DNA of 64,000 bases from CAYPXJ01 sp964414595 (GTDB lineage Bacteria > Pseudomonadota > Alphaproteobacteria > Rickettsiales > CAIJLX01). Under the pieces are notes generated by a model. That model was not told the origin of the DNA. It ran no database searches and saw nothing but the letters and a program-made list of their open reading frames with translations. A program made the translations under genes and the position numbers. The DNA lies in contig CAYPXJ010000002.1 of assembly GCA_964414595.1 (NCBI GenBank), positions 1 to 64,000 of the forward strand, written 5' to 3'. Shown piece by piece: positions 1-9,809 of the stretch (positions are counted from its first letter, which is position 1; each line of letters opens with the position of its first letter).

Positions 1-471
1 ATGTAGCGTTGCTTCTACCACATCATGTCCTATACGCTTAATAGTATCCTTAACCGGTAAAACAGGGATAATGGCGGTGGCTTGTTTGCGCGCATCCAGT
101 AATCGATCGATTAAATCTGCGGTAATAAAAGGCCGTGCCGCGTCATGAATAAACACGGTTTGCGGTTCATACTCACCTACTATTTCAAGCCCTTTGCGCA
201 CAGAATCCTGTCGCGTTTTTCCTCCCCATGCCGGCACCAGCATTTTTTCAGTTATGACCAAAGGCTGAATAAGCCTATCAAAAATAGCCTGATCTTCCTT
301 GCGGATAACCACCTGCACCGCATCGATAAACGGGTGGTCTAGAAAGGTATTCAACGCGTGTAAAATCAAAGGGTTGCCATGCAAATTCTGGTATTGCTTG
401 GGTAAATCCCCCCCAAAACGCGCGCCACTACCACCCGCCACTATCACTGCAATTGTTGGATACTTGCTCAT
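1..471 (-). CDS. ispD: 2-C-methyl-D-erythritol 4-phosphate cytidylyltransferase (IspD or IspDF), N-terminal part, cut by window start
   Basis: The reverse strand from the ATG at 471 encodes about 157 residues that run off the left edge. The N-terminus carries the nucleotidyltransferase signature AGGSGARFGGDLPKQYQ, and later there is VFIHDAARPFI, both typical of IspD. The enzyme couples MEP with CTP in the non-mevalonate isoprenoid pathway in the cytoplasm. Many alphaproteobacteria carry an IspD-IspF fusion, and the missing C-terminus means this cannot be decided here. It is divergent from dusB with only 43 bases between the starts, so the two probably share a short promoter region. Family assignment is firm; single versus fused enzyme is open. 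Confidence 0.88.
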   Translation of the reverse strand, partial: MSKYPTIAVIVAGGSGARFGGDLPKQYQNLHGNPLILHALNTFLDHPFIDAVQVVIRKEDQAIFDRLIQPLVITEKMLVPAWGGKTRQDSVRKGLEIVGEYEPQTVFIHDAARPFITADLIDRLLDARKQATAIIPVLPVKDTIKRIGHDVVEATLH

Positions 472-514
472 TTGCCTAAATTTCGTTATGTTCCGCGCAC
501 TTTAAGGGCAACTT

Positions 515-1507
515 ATGACGATAGAAATTGGCAATATCAAGCTGGAAAGCAATGTTTTGCTCGCACCCATGTCAGGTGTGACGGATTTACCATTCCGACG
601 TCTTGTTAAGCGTTTCGGTGCGGGGCTTGTCGTATCAGAAATGATTGCTAGCCGCGCGATGATTTTAGAGACACGCCAGAGCCTTCAAAAGGCGGCATTT
701 ACGCCAGAGGAATTTCCCTTTTCAATGCAAATCGCCGGTTGCGAACCCGAAGTAATGGCAGAAGCCGCGCGGCTAAATGCAGACCGCGGCGCGCAGATTA
801 TCGATATCAATTTTGGCTGTCCTGTTAAAAAAGTAGTGAACGGTTATGCAGGAAGTGCGCTTATGAAAGATGAGCCACTTGCCACAAAAATTCTCGAAGC
901 GGTCGTGAAAGCGGTGAAAATTCCTGTTACACTCAAGATGCGTACCGGCTGGGATGAAAAAAATCGTAATGCGCCCACGCTTGCAAAAATTGCAGAAGAC
1001 CTCGGCATAAAAATGCTCACCGTACATGGCCGCACGCGCGCACAAATGTATAATGGGAATGCCGACTGGACTTTTATTCGCCAGGTCAAAGATGCTGTCA
1101 AAATTCCTGTTATTGCCAACGGTGATATCACGACGCCAGAAGAGGCAGCAGAGTGTCTAAAGCAATCCGGTGCAGATGGCGTAATGATTGGCCGCGGAGC
1201 GTATGGTAAACCTTGGGTGTTAAAACAAACGCAAGATTATCTAGCCTCTGGCCGTTATGCGGCGGCGCCTTCGCATGCGGCACTTCCAGCACTTATTTTG
1301 GAACATTATGAGGCTATGCTAGCGCATTACGGCAAAGAAACGGGCGTACGAATGGCTCGCAAACATATCGGCTGGTACACATCGGGCCTCCCCAACTCCG
1401 CCGCATTCCGTAACGAAATAATGAAAGAGAACGACTCTAACAAAGTACGACACGGTGTTCGGGATTTTTTTACAAATCTACTAGATCATTTGCCTTTGGC
1501 CGCGTAG
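515..1507 (+). CDS. dusB: tRNA-dihydrouridine synthase DusB
   Basis: 330 residues, the usual length of the family. It is an FMN enzyme that reduces uridine to dihydrouridine in the tRNA D-loop. Visible signatures are [15 protein letters not shown] near the N-terminus, the catalytic-cysteine motif [20 protein letters not shown] around residues 98-117, [19 protein letters not shown] and the phosphate-binding NGDI...[16 protein letters not shown]. An AGGGC element lies just upstream of the ATG. The stop is 9 bases before the lolC start, so the two may be cotranscribed. Placement beside ispD is common in alphaproteobacteria. Confidence 0.95.
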   Translation: MTIEIGNIKLESNVLLAPMSGVTDLPFRRLVKRFGAGLVVSEMIASRAMILETRQSLQKAAFTPEEFPFSMQIAGCEPEVMAEAARLNADRGAQIIDINFGCPVKKVVNGYAGSALMKDEPLATKILEAVVKAVKIPVTLKMRTGWDEKNRNAPTLAKIAEDLGIKMLTVHGRTRAQMYNGNADWTFIRQVKDAVKIPVIANGDITTPEEAAECLKQSGADGVMIGRGAYGKPWVLKQTQDYLASGRYAAAPSHAALPALILEHYEAMLAHYGKETGVRMARKHIGWYTSGLPNSAAFRNEIMKENDSNKVRHGVRDFFTNLLDHLPLAA

Positions 1508-1516
1508 AAGGGAATT

Positions 1517-2761
1517 ATGTTTTCCCGTTTTGAACGCACGATTGCGCTCCGCTACTTACTCACGCGGCGCGGGTTTATCTCTGTTATTACATGGTTTTCA
1601 CTAATTGGTATTGCGCTTGGTGTTGCTACACTCATCATCGTTATGGCGGTGATGAATGGGTTTCGTGAAGAACTGCTATCTCGTATTTTGGGCATTAATG
1701 CGCATATAACGATTTCACGTCATGTAGAAGGCGGTATCGCAAATTTTGAAGATCTGCAGCAAAGAATTTCTCATGAAAAAGGCGTTGTGCTTGCTTACCC
1801 TATTATCGAAGGCGAAGTGATGGCTACAGCGAGCGGCGCGTCTTCGGGTGCGCTTGTACGTGCAATACGCCAGCAGGATTTGCGCCATATCACGATGGTA
1901 GCCAATAATATTCGCGAAGGTTCTATCGAGGAGTTTACCGGTACGAATGTGGTGATGCTTGGCGCACGTATGGCGGAGCGTCTTGGCTTGCATGCTGGCG
2001 ATAGCATTACGCTTATTTCGCCACAAACAACCGTAACAGTATTGGGTTCTGTGCCTCGGCTTAAAGATTACTTTATCGCCGGTATTTTCGAAATCGGTAT
2101 GTATGAATATGATAACGCGCTTATTCTCATGCCGTTGGAAGCAGGCCAGCTTTATTTCCGCTATCCGGATTCTGCAAGCGGTATACAAATCTTTTTGCAA
2201 GATCCGAATAAAGCACCGCAATTCGCTAACACTTTATATCAAGAACTCGCTCCACAAGATTTTTCTGTATTAGATTGGAAAAATCTTAATTCGCATTATT
2301 TCAATGCTTTACAGGTTGAGCGAAACGTTATGTTTCTTATCCTGACTTTGATTATTCTGGTTGCGGCATTTAATATTATCTCAAGCCTCATCATGCTCGT
2401 GAAAGACAAGCAGCGTGATATTGCTATTTTGCGCACTATTGGCGCTACGCGTGGAGCTGTTATGCGTATCTTTTTTCTTTGCGGCGCAACTATTGGCGTA
2501 GTTGGAACACTTGCCGGATTCTTGCTTGGACTAGGTTTTTCCCTCAATATCGAATCGATTCGAAAATTGCTTGAATCGCTGACTGGCACGGAATTATTTG
2601 CCGCAGAAATTTACTTCCTTTCCACATTACCTGCGAAAGTCGAATCCGATGACGTTATTCTAGTAGTTGCTATTTCGCTTACGCTTTCCTTCCTTGCCAC
2701 GATTTTCCCGGCCTGGCGCGCAGCTCGTATTGATCCTGCGCAAGGAGTACGCGATGAGTAA
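1517..2761 (+). CDS. lolC: Lipoprotein-releasing ABC transporter permease (LolC/LolE family)
   Basis: 414 residues, standard for LolC/LolE. Inner-membrane permease that extracts outer-membrane lipoproteins and passes them to LolA. The N-terminus has the family motif RYLLTRRGFISVITWFSLIG followed by a first membrane segment, then a periplasmic MacB-like domain of about 220 residues, then three C-terminal segments of FtsX type containing VKDKQRDIAILRTIGATRGAV. The end overlaps the lolD start by 8 bases (ATGAGTAA), indicating translational coupling. Only one permease gene is present here, so it may act as a homodimer or pair with a distant copy; LolC versus LolE cannot be told from sequence alone. 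Confidence 0.92.
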   Translation: MFSRFERTIALRYLLTRRGFISVITWFSLIGIALGVATLIIVMAVMNGFREELLSRILGINAHITISRHVEGGIANFEDLQQRISHEKGVVLAYPIIEGEVMATASGASSGALVRAIRQQDLRHITMVANNIREGSIEEFTGTNVVMLGARMAERLGLHAGDSITLISPQTTVTVLGSVPRLKDYFIAGIFEIGMYEYDNALILMPLEAGQLYFRYPDSASGIQIFLQDPNKAPQFANTLYQELAPQDFSVLDWKNLNSHYFNALQVERNVMFLILTLIILVAAFNIISSLIMLVKDKQRDIAILRTIGATRGAVMRIFFLCGATIGVVGTLAGFLLGLGFSLNIESIRKLLESLTGTELFAAEIYFLSTLPAKVESDDVILVVAISLTLSFLATIFPAWRAARIDPAQGVRDE

Positions 2762-3428
2762 AGCCATCTTAACTCTTAACAACGTTACCAAAACTTATGG
2801 TAAAGGCCATATGGCAGTGGATGTTTTACGTGGTGCAAATTTGGAGCTAAGAGCCGGCGAAATCGTTGCACTCCTAGGACCTTCTGGTTCGGGTAAATCA
2901 ACTTTACTTCACATCGCTGGGCTTCTGGATAGCATTAGCAGCGGCGAATTATTTTTTGAGAAGCAAAATATTACGCAGGCTTCTGACGCATATAGAACAT
3001 GTTTGCGCCGCGATCATTTTGGTTTTGTTTACCAATTCCATCATTTATTACCAGAATTTACTGCCTTGGAAAATGCATCCATGCCACTACTTATTGCAGG
3101 CATAAATACTGCAGAAGCGCATGCGCGTGCCAAAAAATTGCTATTATCACTGGGGCTTCATGAACGGCTGACGCATCATCCTGCTGAATTATCTGGTGGC
3201 GAACAACAGCGCGTAGCCATTGCGCGAGCCCTTATTAACATGCCTGCTTTGCTGCTTGCCGATGAGCCAACAGGAAATTTAGATCCCGATACGGCGGATC
3301 AGGTTTTTAGTCTATTAATTGCACATGCAAAAAAAGCAAAAAGTGCGGTATTGTGTGTGACACATAATCCAGCGCTTGCTAAAAAAGCTGATCGTATCGT
3401 ACGCCTGAAAAATGGGCGGATCGCTTAG
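2754..3428 (+). CDS. lolD: Lipoprotein-releasing ABC transporter ATPase LolD
   Basis: 224 residues from the ATG at 2754, chosen because it overlaps the lolC stop and begins at [16 protein letters not shown]; the open frame extends upstream but only inside lolC. Walker A is [21 protein letters not shown]-loop region [18 protein letters not shown] (typical of LolD), ABC signature [15 protein letters not shown], Walker [13 protein letters not shown], and an H-loop CVTHNPAL. It powers lipoprotein release with the upstream permease. Its stop overlaps by 3 bases the stop of the convergent RTX gene. Confidence 0.95.
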   Translation: MSKAILTLNNVTKTYGKGHMAVDVLRGANLELRAGEIVALLGPSGSGKSTLLHIAGLLDSISSGELFFEKQNITQASDAYRTCLRRDHFGFVYQFHHLLPEFTALENASMPLLIAGINTAEAHARAKKLLLSLGLHERLTHHPAELSGGEQQRVAIARALINMPALLLADEPTGNLDPDTADQVFSLLIAHAKKAKSAVLCVTHNPALAKKADRIVRLKNGRIA

Positions 3429-5884
3429 AACTGGAAGTCTGTTGCGTCGAGACTTGCGCTGTTAAAGCTGAGCAGGTCTATAGTGGTGCCGTCACTCAAC
3501 ACAATGCGCGTATCGTTCGCACCACCAGAACCATCCGCATCCACCATGCTTACACCTGCCTGCACTGTCACCCAGTTGGTGGCAAATGCCGTCAGGTCAA
3601 TTTTATCCGTACCGTTAGTAAAGGTGTTAATTTGGTCATGACCATCCAAGCCAACAAATTTATAAACATCGGCACCCGTGCTTACACCCACAAGTGTATC
3701 ATTACCGCCACCACCGACGAGCGTTGATGTGCCTGAAAAAACTGATGCTAAATAGTCATCGCCCGCATTACCTTCCACCAACTGGCTGGTACCCACACCT
3801 CCGGCAAGTATCGTATCTGCGCCGTCACCACCTTGTAAGGTATTATCACCTGCAGCATCTACAATCGTATCGTCGCCGGCGCCACCACTTACGAGATCAT
3901 TACCCAAGTTGGACATCATAGTATCATCCGCGCCGCCAAACACACTATCTGCGCCAAACACAATACCGTAAACGTCACCGCCGCTACCCAGGTTGACGTA
4001 ATCATCACCAGCACCACCATCAACGGTATCAGAACCGCTGCCGGCGAAAATGTTATCGTTATCATTTTCACCATTAATGGTATCGTTACCAGCGCCCGCC
4101 ATAATAATATCAGTACCATCGCCAGAAGTAATCGAGTCGTTACCGTCGCCTGTGTTAATGTCATCTGCATCAGTGCTACCAATAACCGTATCATTGCCGG
4201 CAAATGTCACGAGGCCTACTGTGCCCAAAGCGCCCATATCGAAATTGTCAGCACCAGAAGTTCCAACGCCGGTAAAATCGTAACCAAAATTTATGTCATT
4301 GATGGAGCCTGTGTAGCCTTCAATAATAAGTTGAAAGCCGCTTCCAAACTGCACATCCTCAATAATCATATTGCCGCCACTGTAGCGATACTCCAGCTGG
4401 CCTACCTCCGTTGATGTTCCTTGTGCCACAATACGGTCGGCCATGCTTGCCAGAATGGTTTCTGTCGTAACATCGAAGTCGTTGATTGTAGTTGTGCCGC
4501 CTGCAATAAAATGCCCCCAATAGATATCANNNNNNNNNNCGCCCGCACCACCATAAAGCTGTACGTTTGCACCCACACCACCAATTATGTCCGAACCTTC
4601 ACCCCCGAAGATCACGTCATTGCCCGCATCCAATATGGTATCATCACCAGCACCACCCGCAATATAATCATCTGTCGCAGCTCCCCAAAAAGCGCTTAAC
4701 TCACTACCCGAACCGAGGACGGTATCCGCGATGAAGACGCTGCTGGTTTGTTCTACATATTCACCCGCGCTGTTCAGTGCGCGTACCGTAAACGTATTAA
4801 AGCCGCGCTCACCCGCACCGGCCACACCGCTTAAAGACCCCGTGCCATCGCCATTATCCGTGAGCGTCAACCACCCAGGCGAACCATTCACACTTAAAGT
4901 CAGCGGTAATCCCGCAGGGTCCGTCGCTGTGATGTTATGGCTGTACGCACCTATTTGCGATTCTAAAATCGATATGCCGCTTGTAATCACTGGAGGTGCA
5001 TAACTCGTACCGCCACCACCACCGCCGCCGCCAATACCACCACCACTATCTACCGTATCCTCGCCACCACCCGTTCCCGTATCCACAGGCGGTGTGCCAC
5101 CACCGTTTACAGGCGGAGGTGTCGGTGTCGTCGGCTCACTTGGGCTTGATACTATCGGCTGATACGCATACCCAATCTTAGCCACTGGGCTTAATGTTCC
5201 AATCTCACTACTGTAACTCGATACCGCTAAATCCGGCAAATTCCCACCGTGATAGTCATGATACACCTGCACGCTCGGGCGCAATGTCGTATCGTACGAA
5301 CTACTCTCGTGCCCTTCGTCCGTCGCCACTTGCTCCGTCACCGTCCGGAACATCGTGCTGCTCCCAGAGTGACGCGCTTCTACATGTTCTTGCTCCGCTT
5401 GATGCTCTTGCGGCGTGCTGTGTTTCTTCGCACCTAATTCTACATCTCCATCATCATGCGAAGACGTGCCGTGCTTCTTCACCACCACGCCTGACTTTTC
5501 TTCTATCTCTTCGGCAATCCCCACACTCACGGCTTCCTGCTCTACCACCGCCATCACTTTCACTGTTTGGAGATTCAGATTAAAATTCATCTGCAATAGC
5601 TCGATCAGCTCCTGAACTTCCGCCGCGCTGCCAGTTACCGTCAACGTCCCGCTCTCCGCGTCGTAATTATACGCAATCCCTGGAAAGCCCCCAACGCTCA
5701 ATACTGTCGGCACGCTATCCATCTGCATGCTGATGCTTACTGTGCCGCCACTCTTCGCTACCTGTTCCATCACCGCAGGCAATTCTCCGCTCGCCTTCAC
5801 CGCCTCTTCAGCCGTGATGACGGCTGCTTTGACCGCAGGCTCGCTGGTTTGGCCATCGTTAATTTTCGAATTTTTGAAAACCAC
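3425..5884 (-). CDS. Large secreted RTX-type calcium-binding protein
   Basis: 819 residues including four unknown ones from an N gap. A GTG start at 5884 is supported by GGGGAG about 8 bases upstream. The N-terminal 230 residues are not recognised. Next comes a Pro/Gly-rich linker (about 250-295), an Ig/cadherin-like module of about 90 residues starting near APPVITSGI, and then many RTX nonapeptide repeats (GGAGDDTI, GDGNDSI, GGGGNDTL types) that bind calcium in a parallel beta-roll. The C-terminus, rich in small and hydrophobic residues and ending DATDFQF, resembles a type I secretion signal. No signal peptide and no type I transporter genes are seen nearby. Role unknown; could be a surface adhesin or matrix protein. 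Confidence 0.85.
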   Translation of the reverse strand: MVFKNSKINDGQTSEPAVKAAVITAEEAVKASGELPAVMEQVAKSGGTVSISMQMDSVPTVLSVGGFPGIAYNYDAESGTLTVTGSAAEVQELIELLQMNFNLNLQTVKVMAVVEQEAVSVGIAEEIEEKSGVVVKKHGTSSHDDGDVELGAKKHSTPQEHQAEQEHVEARHSGSSTMFRTVTEQVATDEGHESSSYDTTLRPSVQVYHDYHGGNLPDLAVSSYSSEIGTLSPVAKIGYAYQPIVSSPSEPTTPTPPPVNGGGTPPVDTGTGGGEDTVDSGGGIGGGGGGGGTSYAPPVITSGISILESQIGAYSHNITATDPAGLPLTLSVNGSPGWLTLTDNGDGTGSLSGVAGAGERGFNTFTVRALNSAGEYVEQTSSVFIADTVLGSGSELSAFWGAATDDYIAGGAGDDTILDAGNDVIFGGEGSDIIGGVGANVQLYGGAGXXXXDIYWGHFIAGGTTTINDFDVTTETILASMADRIVAQGTSTEVGQLEYRYSGGNMIIEDVQFGSGFQLIIEGYTGSINDINFGYDFTGVGTSGADNFDMGALGTVGLVTFAGNDTVIGSTDADDINTGDGNDSITSGDGTDIIMAGAGNDTINGENDNDNIFAGSGSDTVDGGAGDDYVNLGSGGDVYGIVFGADSVFGGADDTMMSNLGNDLVSGGAGDDTIVDAAGDNTLQGGDGADTILAGGVGTSQLVEGNAGDDYLASVFSGTSTLVGGGGNDTLVGVSTGADVYKFVGLDGHDQINTFTNGTDKIDLTAFATNWVTVQAGVSMVDADGSGGANDTRIVLSDGTTIDLLSFNSASLDATDFQF
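4530..4539. other. Assembly gap (10 N) inside RTX repeats
   Basis: Ten N bases interrupt the RTX gene between a GGAG repeat and DIYWGHF. The reading frame continues on both sides, but the length and number of repeats here are not reliable. Repetitive RTX coding is a usual cause of such a gap. Confidence 0.95.
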
Positions 5885-6116
5885 GTTGATACTCCCCGTT
5901 GGTAAAAATACTTTTCCTTATTTTTCATTTTACCTGAGGAGAGTTAAGGAAAGGTTAACAGGAAAAAAATATGATTCTAAAGCAGCCCTTTACAAAATGA
6001 CCGCCAAATCAGACTAATTCCAACCCATTGAAATTATTAGATAAAATCACCTGAAAAATCTTATAATCACTGCAGTTTAAGCAGCATTTTATTCAAACTA
6101 CTCGTAACCTGAAAAA

Positions 6117-6650
6117 TTATAAAAATTTGGGCAGTTTCACACTATCGTAGCCCAGTAACACCACCATGATAGTGATATAAATAAGCACCACGGCCAGCAT
6201 TAACCATAGCTGTGTATGTGCACCCAGAGAGGCCCTCGTTTGCGTTGTTACGCGATGTAGAATTTCATTCCACGTAACCGCTACAAAATCACCTTGAGAA
6301 ATCATGCCAAGCAGTTCGCCCTTTTTATTCACAACAGGCATATGGCGAAAACGTCCCTGACTCATTTTCCTCAGGCAATCCACCACATTATCTTCGGGTG
6401 AGGCAGTGCGTACATTTTCTGTCATCACATCTTCCACCCGTAAAGATTCCACCTTCTTTTTCTTAGCAATTACTTTACGCATCAAGTCACGTTCACTAAA
6501 TATTCCAACAAGCCTGCCTTGTTCTGTAATAGGCACCGCGCCGAAATTCTTCTTGGACATTTCTTGAACAACTTTAAGCAAAGAGGTTCTTCGATCAAAA
6601 GATAGGAGATCCTTCTTATCTCTGAATTCCGGAATATCAACGATGCGCAT
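6117..6650 (-). CDS. CBS-domain pair protein with C-terminal membrane helix
   Basis: 177 residues from the ATG at 6650, chosen because GGGGAGAG precedes it; the open frame starts further upstream at 6701 without a ribosome site. Two CBS motifs are visible: roughly residues 20-75 (FGAVPITEQGRLVGIFSERD) and 85-140 (MPVVNKKGELLGMISQGD). Such pairs usually bind adenosyl nucleotides and act as energy sensors. Residues about 150-170 form one hydrophobic helix (LWLMLAVVLIYITIMVVLLG), so the protein is probably anchored to the inner membrane by its tail, which is unusual for stand-alone CBS proteins. Divergent from the ELM1-like gene. Confidence 0.85.
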   Translation of the reverse strand: MRIVDIPEFRDKKDLLSFDRRTSLLKVVQEMSKKNFGAVPITEQGRLVGIFSERDLMRKVIAKKKKVESLRVEDVMTENVRTASPEDNVVDCLRKMSQGRFRHMPVVNKKGELLGMISQGDFVAVTWNEILHRVTTQTRASLGAHTQLWLMLAVVLIYITIMVVLLGYDSVKLPKFL

Positions 6651-6750
6651 AACTCTCCCCTTACCTCTACTGTGAGTAATTTTGCGGCAAGAATCAAGCA
6701 ACTTAAGGAATAGAGTAGCGTTGATTGTCGGTATTGTTACAATGTGTTTT

Positions 6751-7683
6751 ATGTCAGTTTATTCTAAATTTCTGTGGATTTTTTCAGATGATTCACACCG
6801 CGCGGAACAGGCCTATGCTATAGCAAAAAGACTTGAATCCTTTGAGATAAGAGAATTCTCTGCCGGTCAGCTGACACGGGATCATATGGCTATTATATCA
6901 GCTGACTCACAACCTTCGCTTATTGTAGGTGCTGGCGCTAAAAGTGCTTACTGGTGCTTGGTGGCTAAGCGTCTTTATCCCCATTCTAGAAACATTATTT
7001 TTTTAGACCCACAACAAAACCATGATGATTTTGATGTCATCATTACTCCAAGTTATGAGCCACATTTCACTGCAAAAAATGTTTTCACTACAACAGGTCT
7101 TGTGAATCGATTTCACAAAAAATACATTGCTTCTCTGCAAAAAGAAAGCCCTACTTGGCCTGCAATTTTACAGCCTACCTATCCTACCAAACGTATCGCA
7201 CTATTGCTGGGAGGACGCCACATCGCAGGTACATTTACAGCAACTGACTCAGAGCGGCTTGCCAACCTCCTTAATCACATTTGCGTTCAAGAGAATGCTC
7301 AGATTTTATTAAGCACCAGTCGCCGTACCGAACTTAAAGCTTTGAGCGTTTTGCAAAAAACTCTTAAGCATTGTGGTTTTTTTTATGATATACAAAAACC
7401 ATTCATGCAAAATCCTTACGATAAAATGCTAGCTGTTGCAGACGCGCTGGTAGTGACGAACGACTCACTGCGTATGGCTTCTGAGGCTTGCTCAAGTGGC
7501 AAACCTGTTTACATTTTTGAGCCAAATGAAAGCTCGCCCTACAATTCACTCCATCAAGAACTTTTTGAAGGTGGCCATGCTGTACCCCTAATTGAGATTG
7601 ATAATTATCAATCTGGCTTGCAAGTGAATCCACTTGATGAAGCAGCACGCATTATATCTTTCTTATCTCCATTATTGCACTAG
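6751..7683 (+). CDS. ELM1/GtrOC1-family putative nucleoside-diphosphate-sugar epimerase-like protein
   Basis: 310 residues when started at ATG 6751 (MSVYSKFLWIFSDD), which matches where the family normally begins; a TTG-initiated longer form from 6682 is possible. Bacterial members are annotated as mitochondrial fission ELM1 family and resemble GT-B glycosyltransferases. Visible features are SDDSHRAEQAYAIAKRLE at the start, a central RIALLLGGRH, LLSTSRRTE and ADALVVTNDSLRMASEACSSGKPVYIFEP, typical of the C-terminal nucleotide-binding half. Biochemical function in bacteria is not established; proximity to the envelope genes fits a role in sugar or lipid transfer. The next gene starts 1 base after the stop. 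Confidence 0.8.
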   Translation: MSVYSKFLWIFSDDSHRAEQAYAIAKRLESFEIREFSAGQLTRDHMAIISADSQPSLIVGAGAKSAYWCLVAKRLYPHSRNIIFLDPQQNHDDFDVIITPSYEPHFTAKNVFTTTGLVNRFHKKYIASLQKESPTWPAILQPTYPTKRIALLLGGRHIAGTFTATDSERLANLLNHICVQENAQILLSTSRRTELKALSVLQKTLKHCGFFYDIQKPFMQNPYDKMLAVADALVVTNDSLRMASEACSSGKPVYIFEPNESSPYNSLHQELFEGGHAVPLIEIDNYQSGLQVNPLDEAARIISFLSPLLH

Positions 7684-7684
7684 C

Positions 7685-8689
7685 ATGTTTTTTTTAATTC
7701 GCCTTTTTTTGTTTGTTGTTCTCGTCTCGACAGGCGAAAGTGCTTATGCACAATGGAAGTCTGTTCCTTTAGAAATTTCTCCTCATAATATTTTTAAAAA
7801 GGGTGAATCTGAAAGACCTCTGCATCAACTTATTTTTCTCTCTGGGTTGGAACTAAGATCAGACGATTTGGCTTTTGGAGGACTATCTGGCTTAACAATT
7901 CAGCCCGGTGCGCGTAATACATTTTGGGCCGTGTCGGATCACGGTCACCTTATCAAATTTGACATCGTGCGTGACAGCCATGGCAATCTTTCAAGTATTC
8001 GTAATGTAAAAACAACGCCTATGGTAAGCCTCAAAGGTAATATTCTTGAGGATGATGCTTCTGATGCTGAGGGCATATTGTGGCATGGAAAGAATTTGCT
8101 GGTAAGTCTTGAGCGCATTCATCGCATAATTTTTTATCGTGTTGGGCGTAATATTAAAGCACAAAAAGTTCTGCCTATTACCGAAAAACTACGTTTTAAT
8201 GGTGGTCTTGAAACCATGGAAAACCTTAATACCAATCAAATATTTGCCGTATCAGAATTTACACGTGATGACCAAGGCCATACATTGGCCCTTATTATTG
8301 ATACAAAAAACGGTAAAACTTTACCTCGCTACATCACAAGCTTTTTAAGTTTCTATCCCACAGATCTTACCAAATTAGATAACAACAATTTTTTACTTTT
8401 GGAGCGTGATTATACTCCGCTTTTTGGTGGTCAGGCCCGTTTACGACGCATTACGCTCCCAGAAATTATGAGCGGTAACGTCATTGAAGGGGAGGAAATG
8501 ACACGCATTTCAAGTGCGTTTGATATTGATAATCTTGAAGGTATCGCTTCGCTTCCACGTGATGATGGTAGTTACGATATCTTTCTTCTTTCAGATGATA
8601 ATTTTTTGGATAACCAAAAAACTTTACTGCTGCATTTCCAACTTATCTTACATAAGCCTGGCGCAGCGCTTCCTCAGACATCCGGCTAA
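7685..8689 (+). CDS. Exported esterase-like activity of phytase family protein
   Basis: 334 residues from the ATG at 7685, immediately after the ELM1-like stop. Residues 1-22 form a signal peptide ending SAYA before QWKS, so the protein is periplasmic or secreted. The body has the beta-propeller-like pattern of the phytase-like family (PF13449): LSGLTIQPGARNTFWAVSDHG, DAEGILWHGKNLLVSLER, GGLETMENL, FYPTDLTKLDNNNFLLLERDYT and DNLEGIASLPRDDGSYDIFLLSDDN. Acidic clusters in these motifs are the presumed metal and catalytic positions. Substrate not known. It ends tail to tail with the next gene, the stops overlapping by 4 bases. Confidence 0.8.
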   Translation: MFFLIRLFLFVVLVSTGESAYAQWKSVPLEISPHNIFKKGESERPLHQLIFLSGLELRSDDLAFGGLSGLTIQPGARNTFWAVSDHGHLIKFDIVRDSHGNLSSIRNVKTTPMVSLKGNILEDDASDAEGILWHGKNLLVSLERIHRIIFYRVGRNIKAQKVLPITEKLRFNGGLETMENLNTNQIFAVSEFTRDDQGHTLALIIDTKNGKTLPRYITSFLSFYPTDLTKLDNNNFLLLERDYTPLFGGQARLRRITLPEIMSGNVIEGEEMTRISSAFDIDNLEGIASLPRDDGSYDIFLLSDDNFLDNQKTLLLHFQLILHKPGAALPQTSG

Positions 8690-9723
8690 AGCTCTTTTTT
8701 TAAGCTTGCTGCGTCGTTATGAATAGCCATAGCCATATCTTTTAACCGATGTAATGATTTAACTTTATTTTTTTCTACGGTTACGTCTCGCGACACTTCT
8801 AATAAAGCATTCAGGGCCCATATTTTGATGCGCTTGCTGGTTTCTGCCACTTGTTCAAGATAAGAGTTGGCTTCTATAGACCTTGATTTTTGCGAAAGAC
8901 TAGGTGTTACTCTTTCCTGTTTGGCTTCTTGTACAAGATACTTCGATAAAAGCAGGCCAAAAAAACCTGTTATGGCAAAAATTGCAACCCCAAGAACTGC
9001 AATATCTTTGCTAAGTTTTATCAGCGACCGATCAGCAGAGAGTACCTCTGCCGAAATAATCTTCCAATCTTGATTAGCAAAACGAATAGGCTGTGTAAAT
9101 TTACTCTCTTCTGGCATATCCCCCGCCAGCATATGGCCACTTCCCTCTGTAATGGCGACTGTATGTGCATTTTCCCCCAGCGCTTTTTGCAAAAGATCTT
9201 GCCAATAATTCTGCGGCAATATGAAGATAACGGAGCCTACTTTGGCTAACGGCTGTAGCAAATATTGTTTGCCACCCGCTTCTCGATAAAAACCCAGCGA
9301 GTTAGCTTGTTTTTGCAATCTTTCTTGCCATACTTCCTGCTGTGACCAAGGGCTTCCTGCCAGAATATTAATGTTTGTCGATGCGACAACGACTCCACTT
9401 TTATCCAATACTATAATATCTTCATAACCAAGAGTTTTTTTCTCCTCAGAAAGCAGCCCTTCCATGGCCGGCCATGTTTCACGATAATCACGAGCGGCAT
9501 CCATTACTGTCGGGTTTGTTGCAATGGCTTGTGTCGATTGTTCCAATACTTGAAGCTCTTTCTGCACTTGCTGCTGTTGAAGCGTAAGTTTTTCCTTACC
9601 TGAGGTTTCTAGCACCTGGGCATAATGGTGCTTTACGAGTAATAAACCGGTGGCGCCAAAGCTGAGGACGCTAAGCAACGCGACGGCTACCATGATGAAA
9701 GGAATTTTACGCTCAATACGCAT
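8686..9723 (-). CDS. Membrane sensor-like protein with periplasmic PDC/Cache-like domain and no output domain
   Basis: 345 residues. An N-terminal helix (about 10-30, FIMVAVALLSVLSFGATGLLL) and a second near 240-260 (IAVLGVAIFAITGFFGLLL) bracket a 200-residue extracytoplasmic domain with the pattern of double-Cache sensors (YEDIIVLDKSGVVVASTN, GFYREAGGKQYLLQPLAKVGSVIFILP). The cytoplasmic tail of about 80 residues is predicted helical but lacks kinase, GGDEF or methyl-accepting signatures. It may signal through an unlinked partner or be a degraded chemoreceptor or kinase. Divergent from the aldehyde dehydrogenase. Confidence 0.65.
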   Translation of the reverse strand: MRIERKIPFIMVAVALLSVLSFGATGLLLVKHHYAQVLETSGKEKLTLQQQQVQKELQVLEQSTQAIATNPTVMDAARDYRETWPAMEGLLSEEKKTLGYEDIIVLDKSGVVVASTNINILAGSPWSQQEVWQERLQKQANSLGFYREAGGKQYLLQPLAKVGSVIFILPQNYWQDLLQKALGENAHTVAITEGSGHMLAGDMPEESKFTQPIRFANQDWKIISAEVLSADRSLIKLSKDIAVLGVAIFAITGFFGLLLSKYLVQEAKQERVTPSLSQKSRSIEANSYLEQVAETSKRIKIWALNALLEVSRDVTVEKNKVKSLHRLKDMAMAIHNDAASLKKEL

Positions 9724-9809
9724 ATCTATGATGGCTACTCCAAGCCCACGCCGAATACAAGCGCCGAAAAGGATTGAATTCCTTTTTGTTTCGATTGAAT
9801 ATCACTGCT

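Noticed and set aside
3700..5000. Repetitive DNA that could look like a CRISPR or tandem array
   Set aside because: The periodicity is that of RTX nonapeptide codons; no spacers and imperfect units.
3694..5615. Several + strand open frames opposite the RTX gene
   Set aside because: His/Tyr/Ser-rich shadows of Gly/Asp repeat codons.
6682..6750. TTG-started extension of the ELM1-like protein
   Set aside because: No ribosome site; the family begins close to the SKFLWIFSDD segment.
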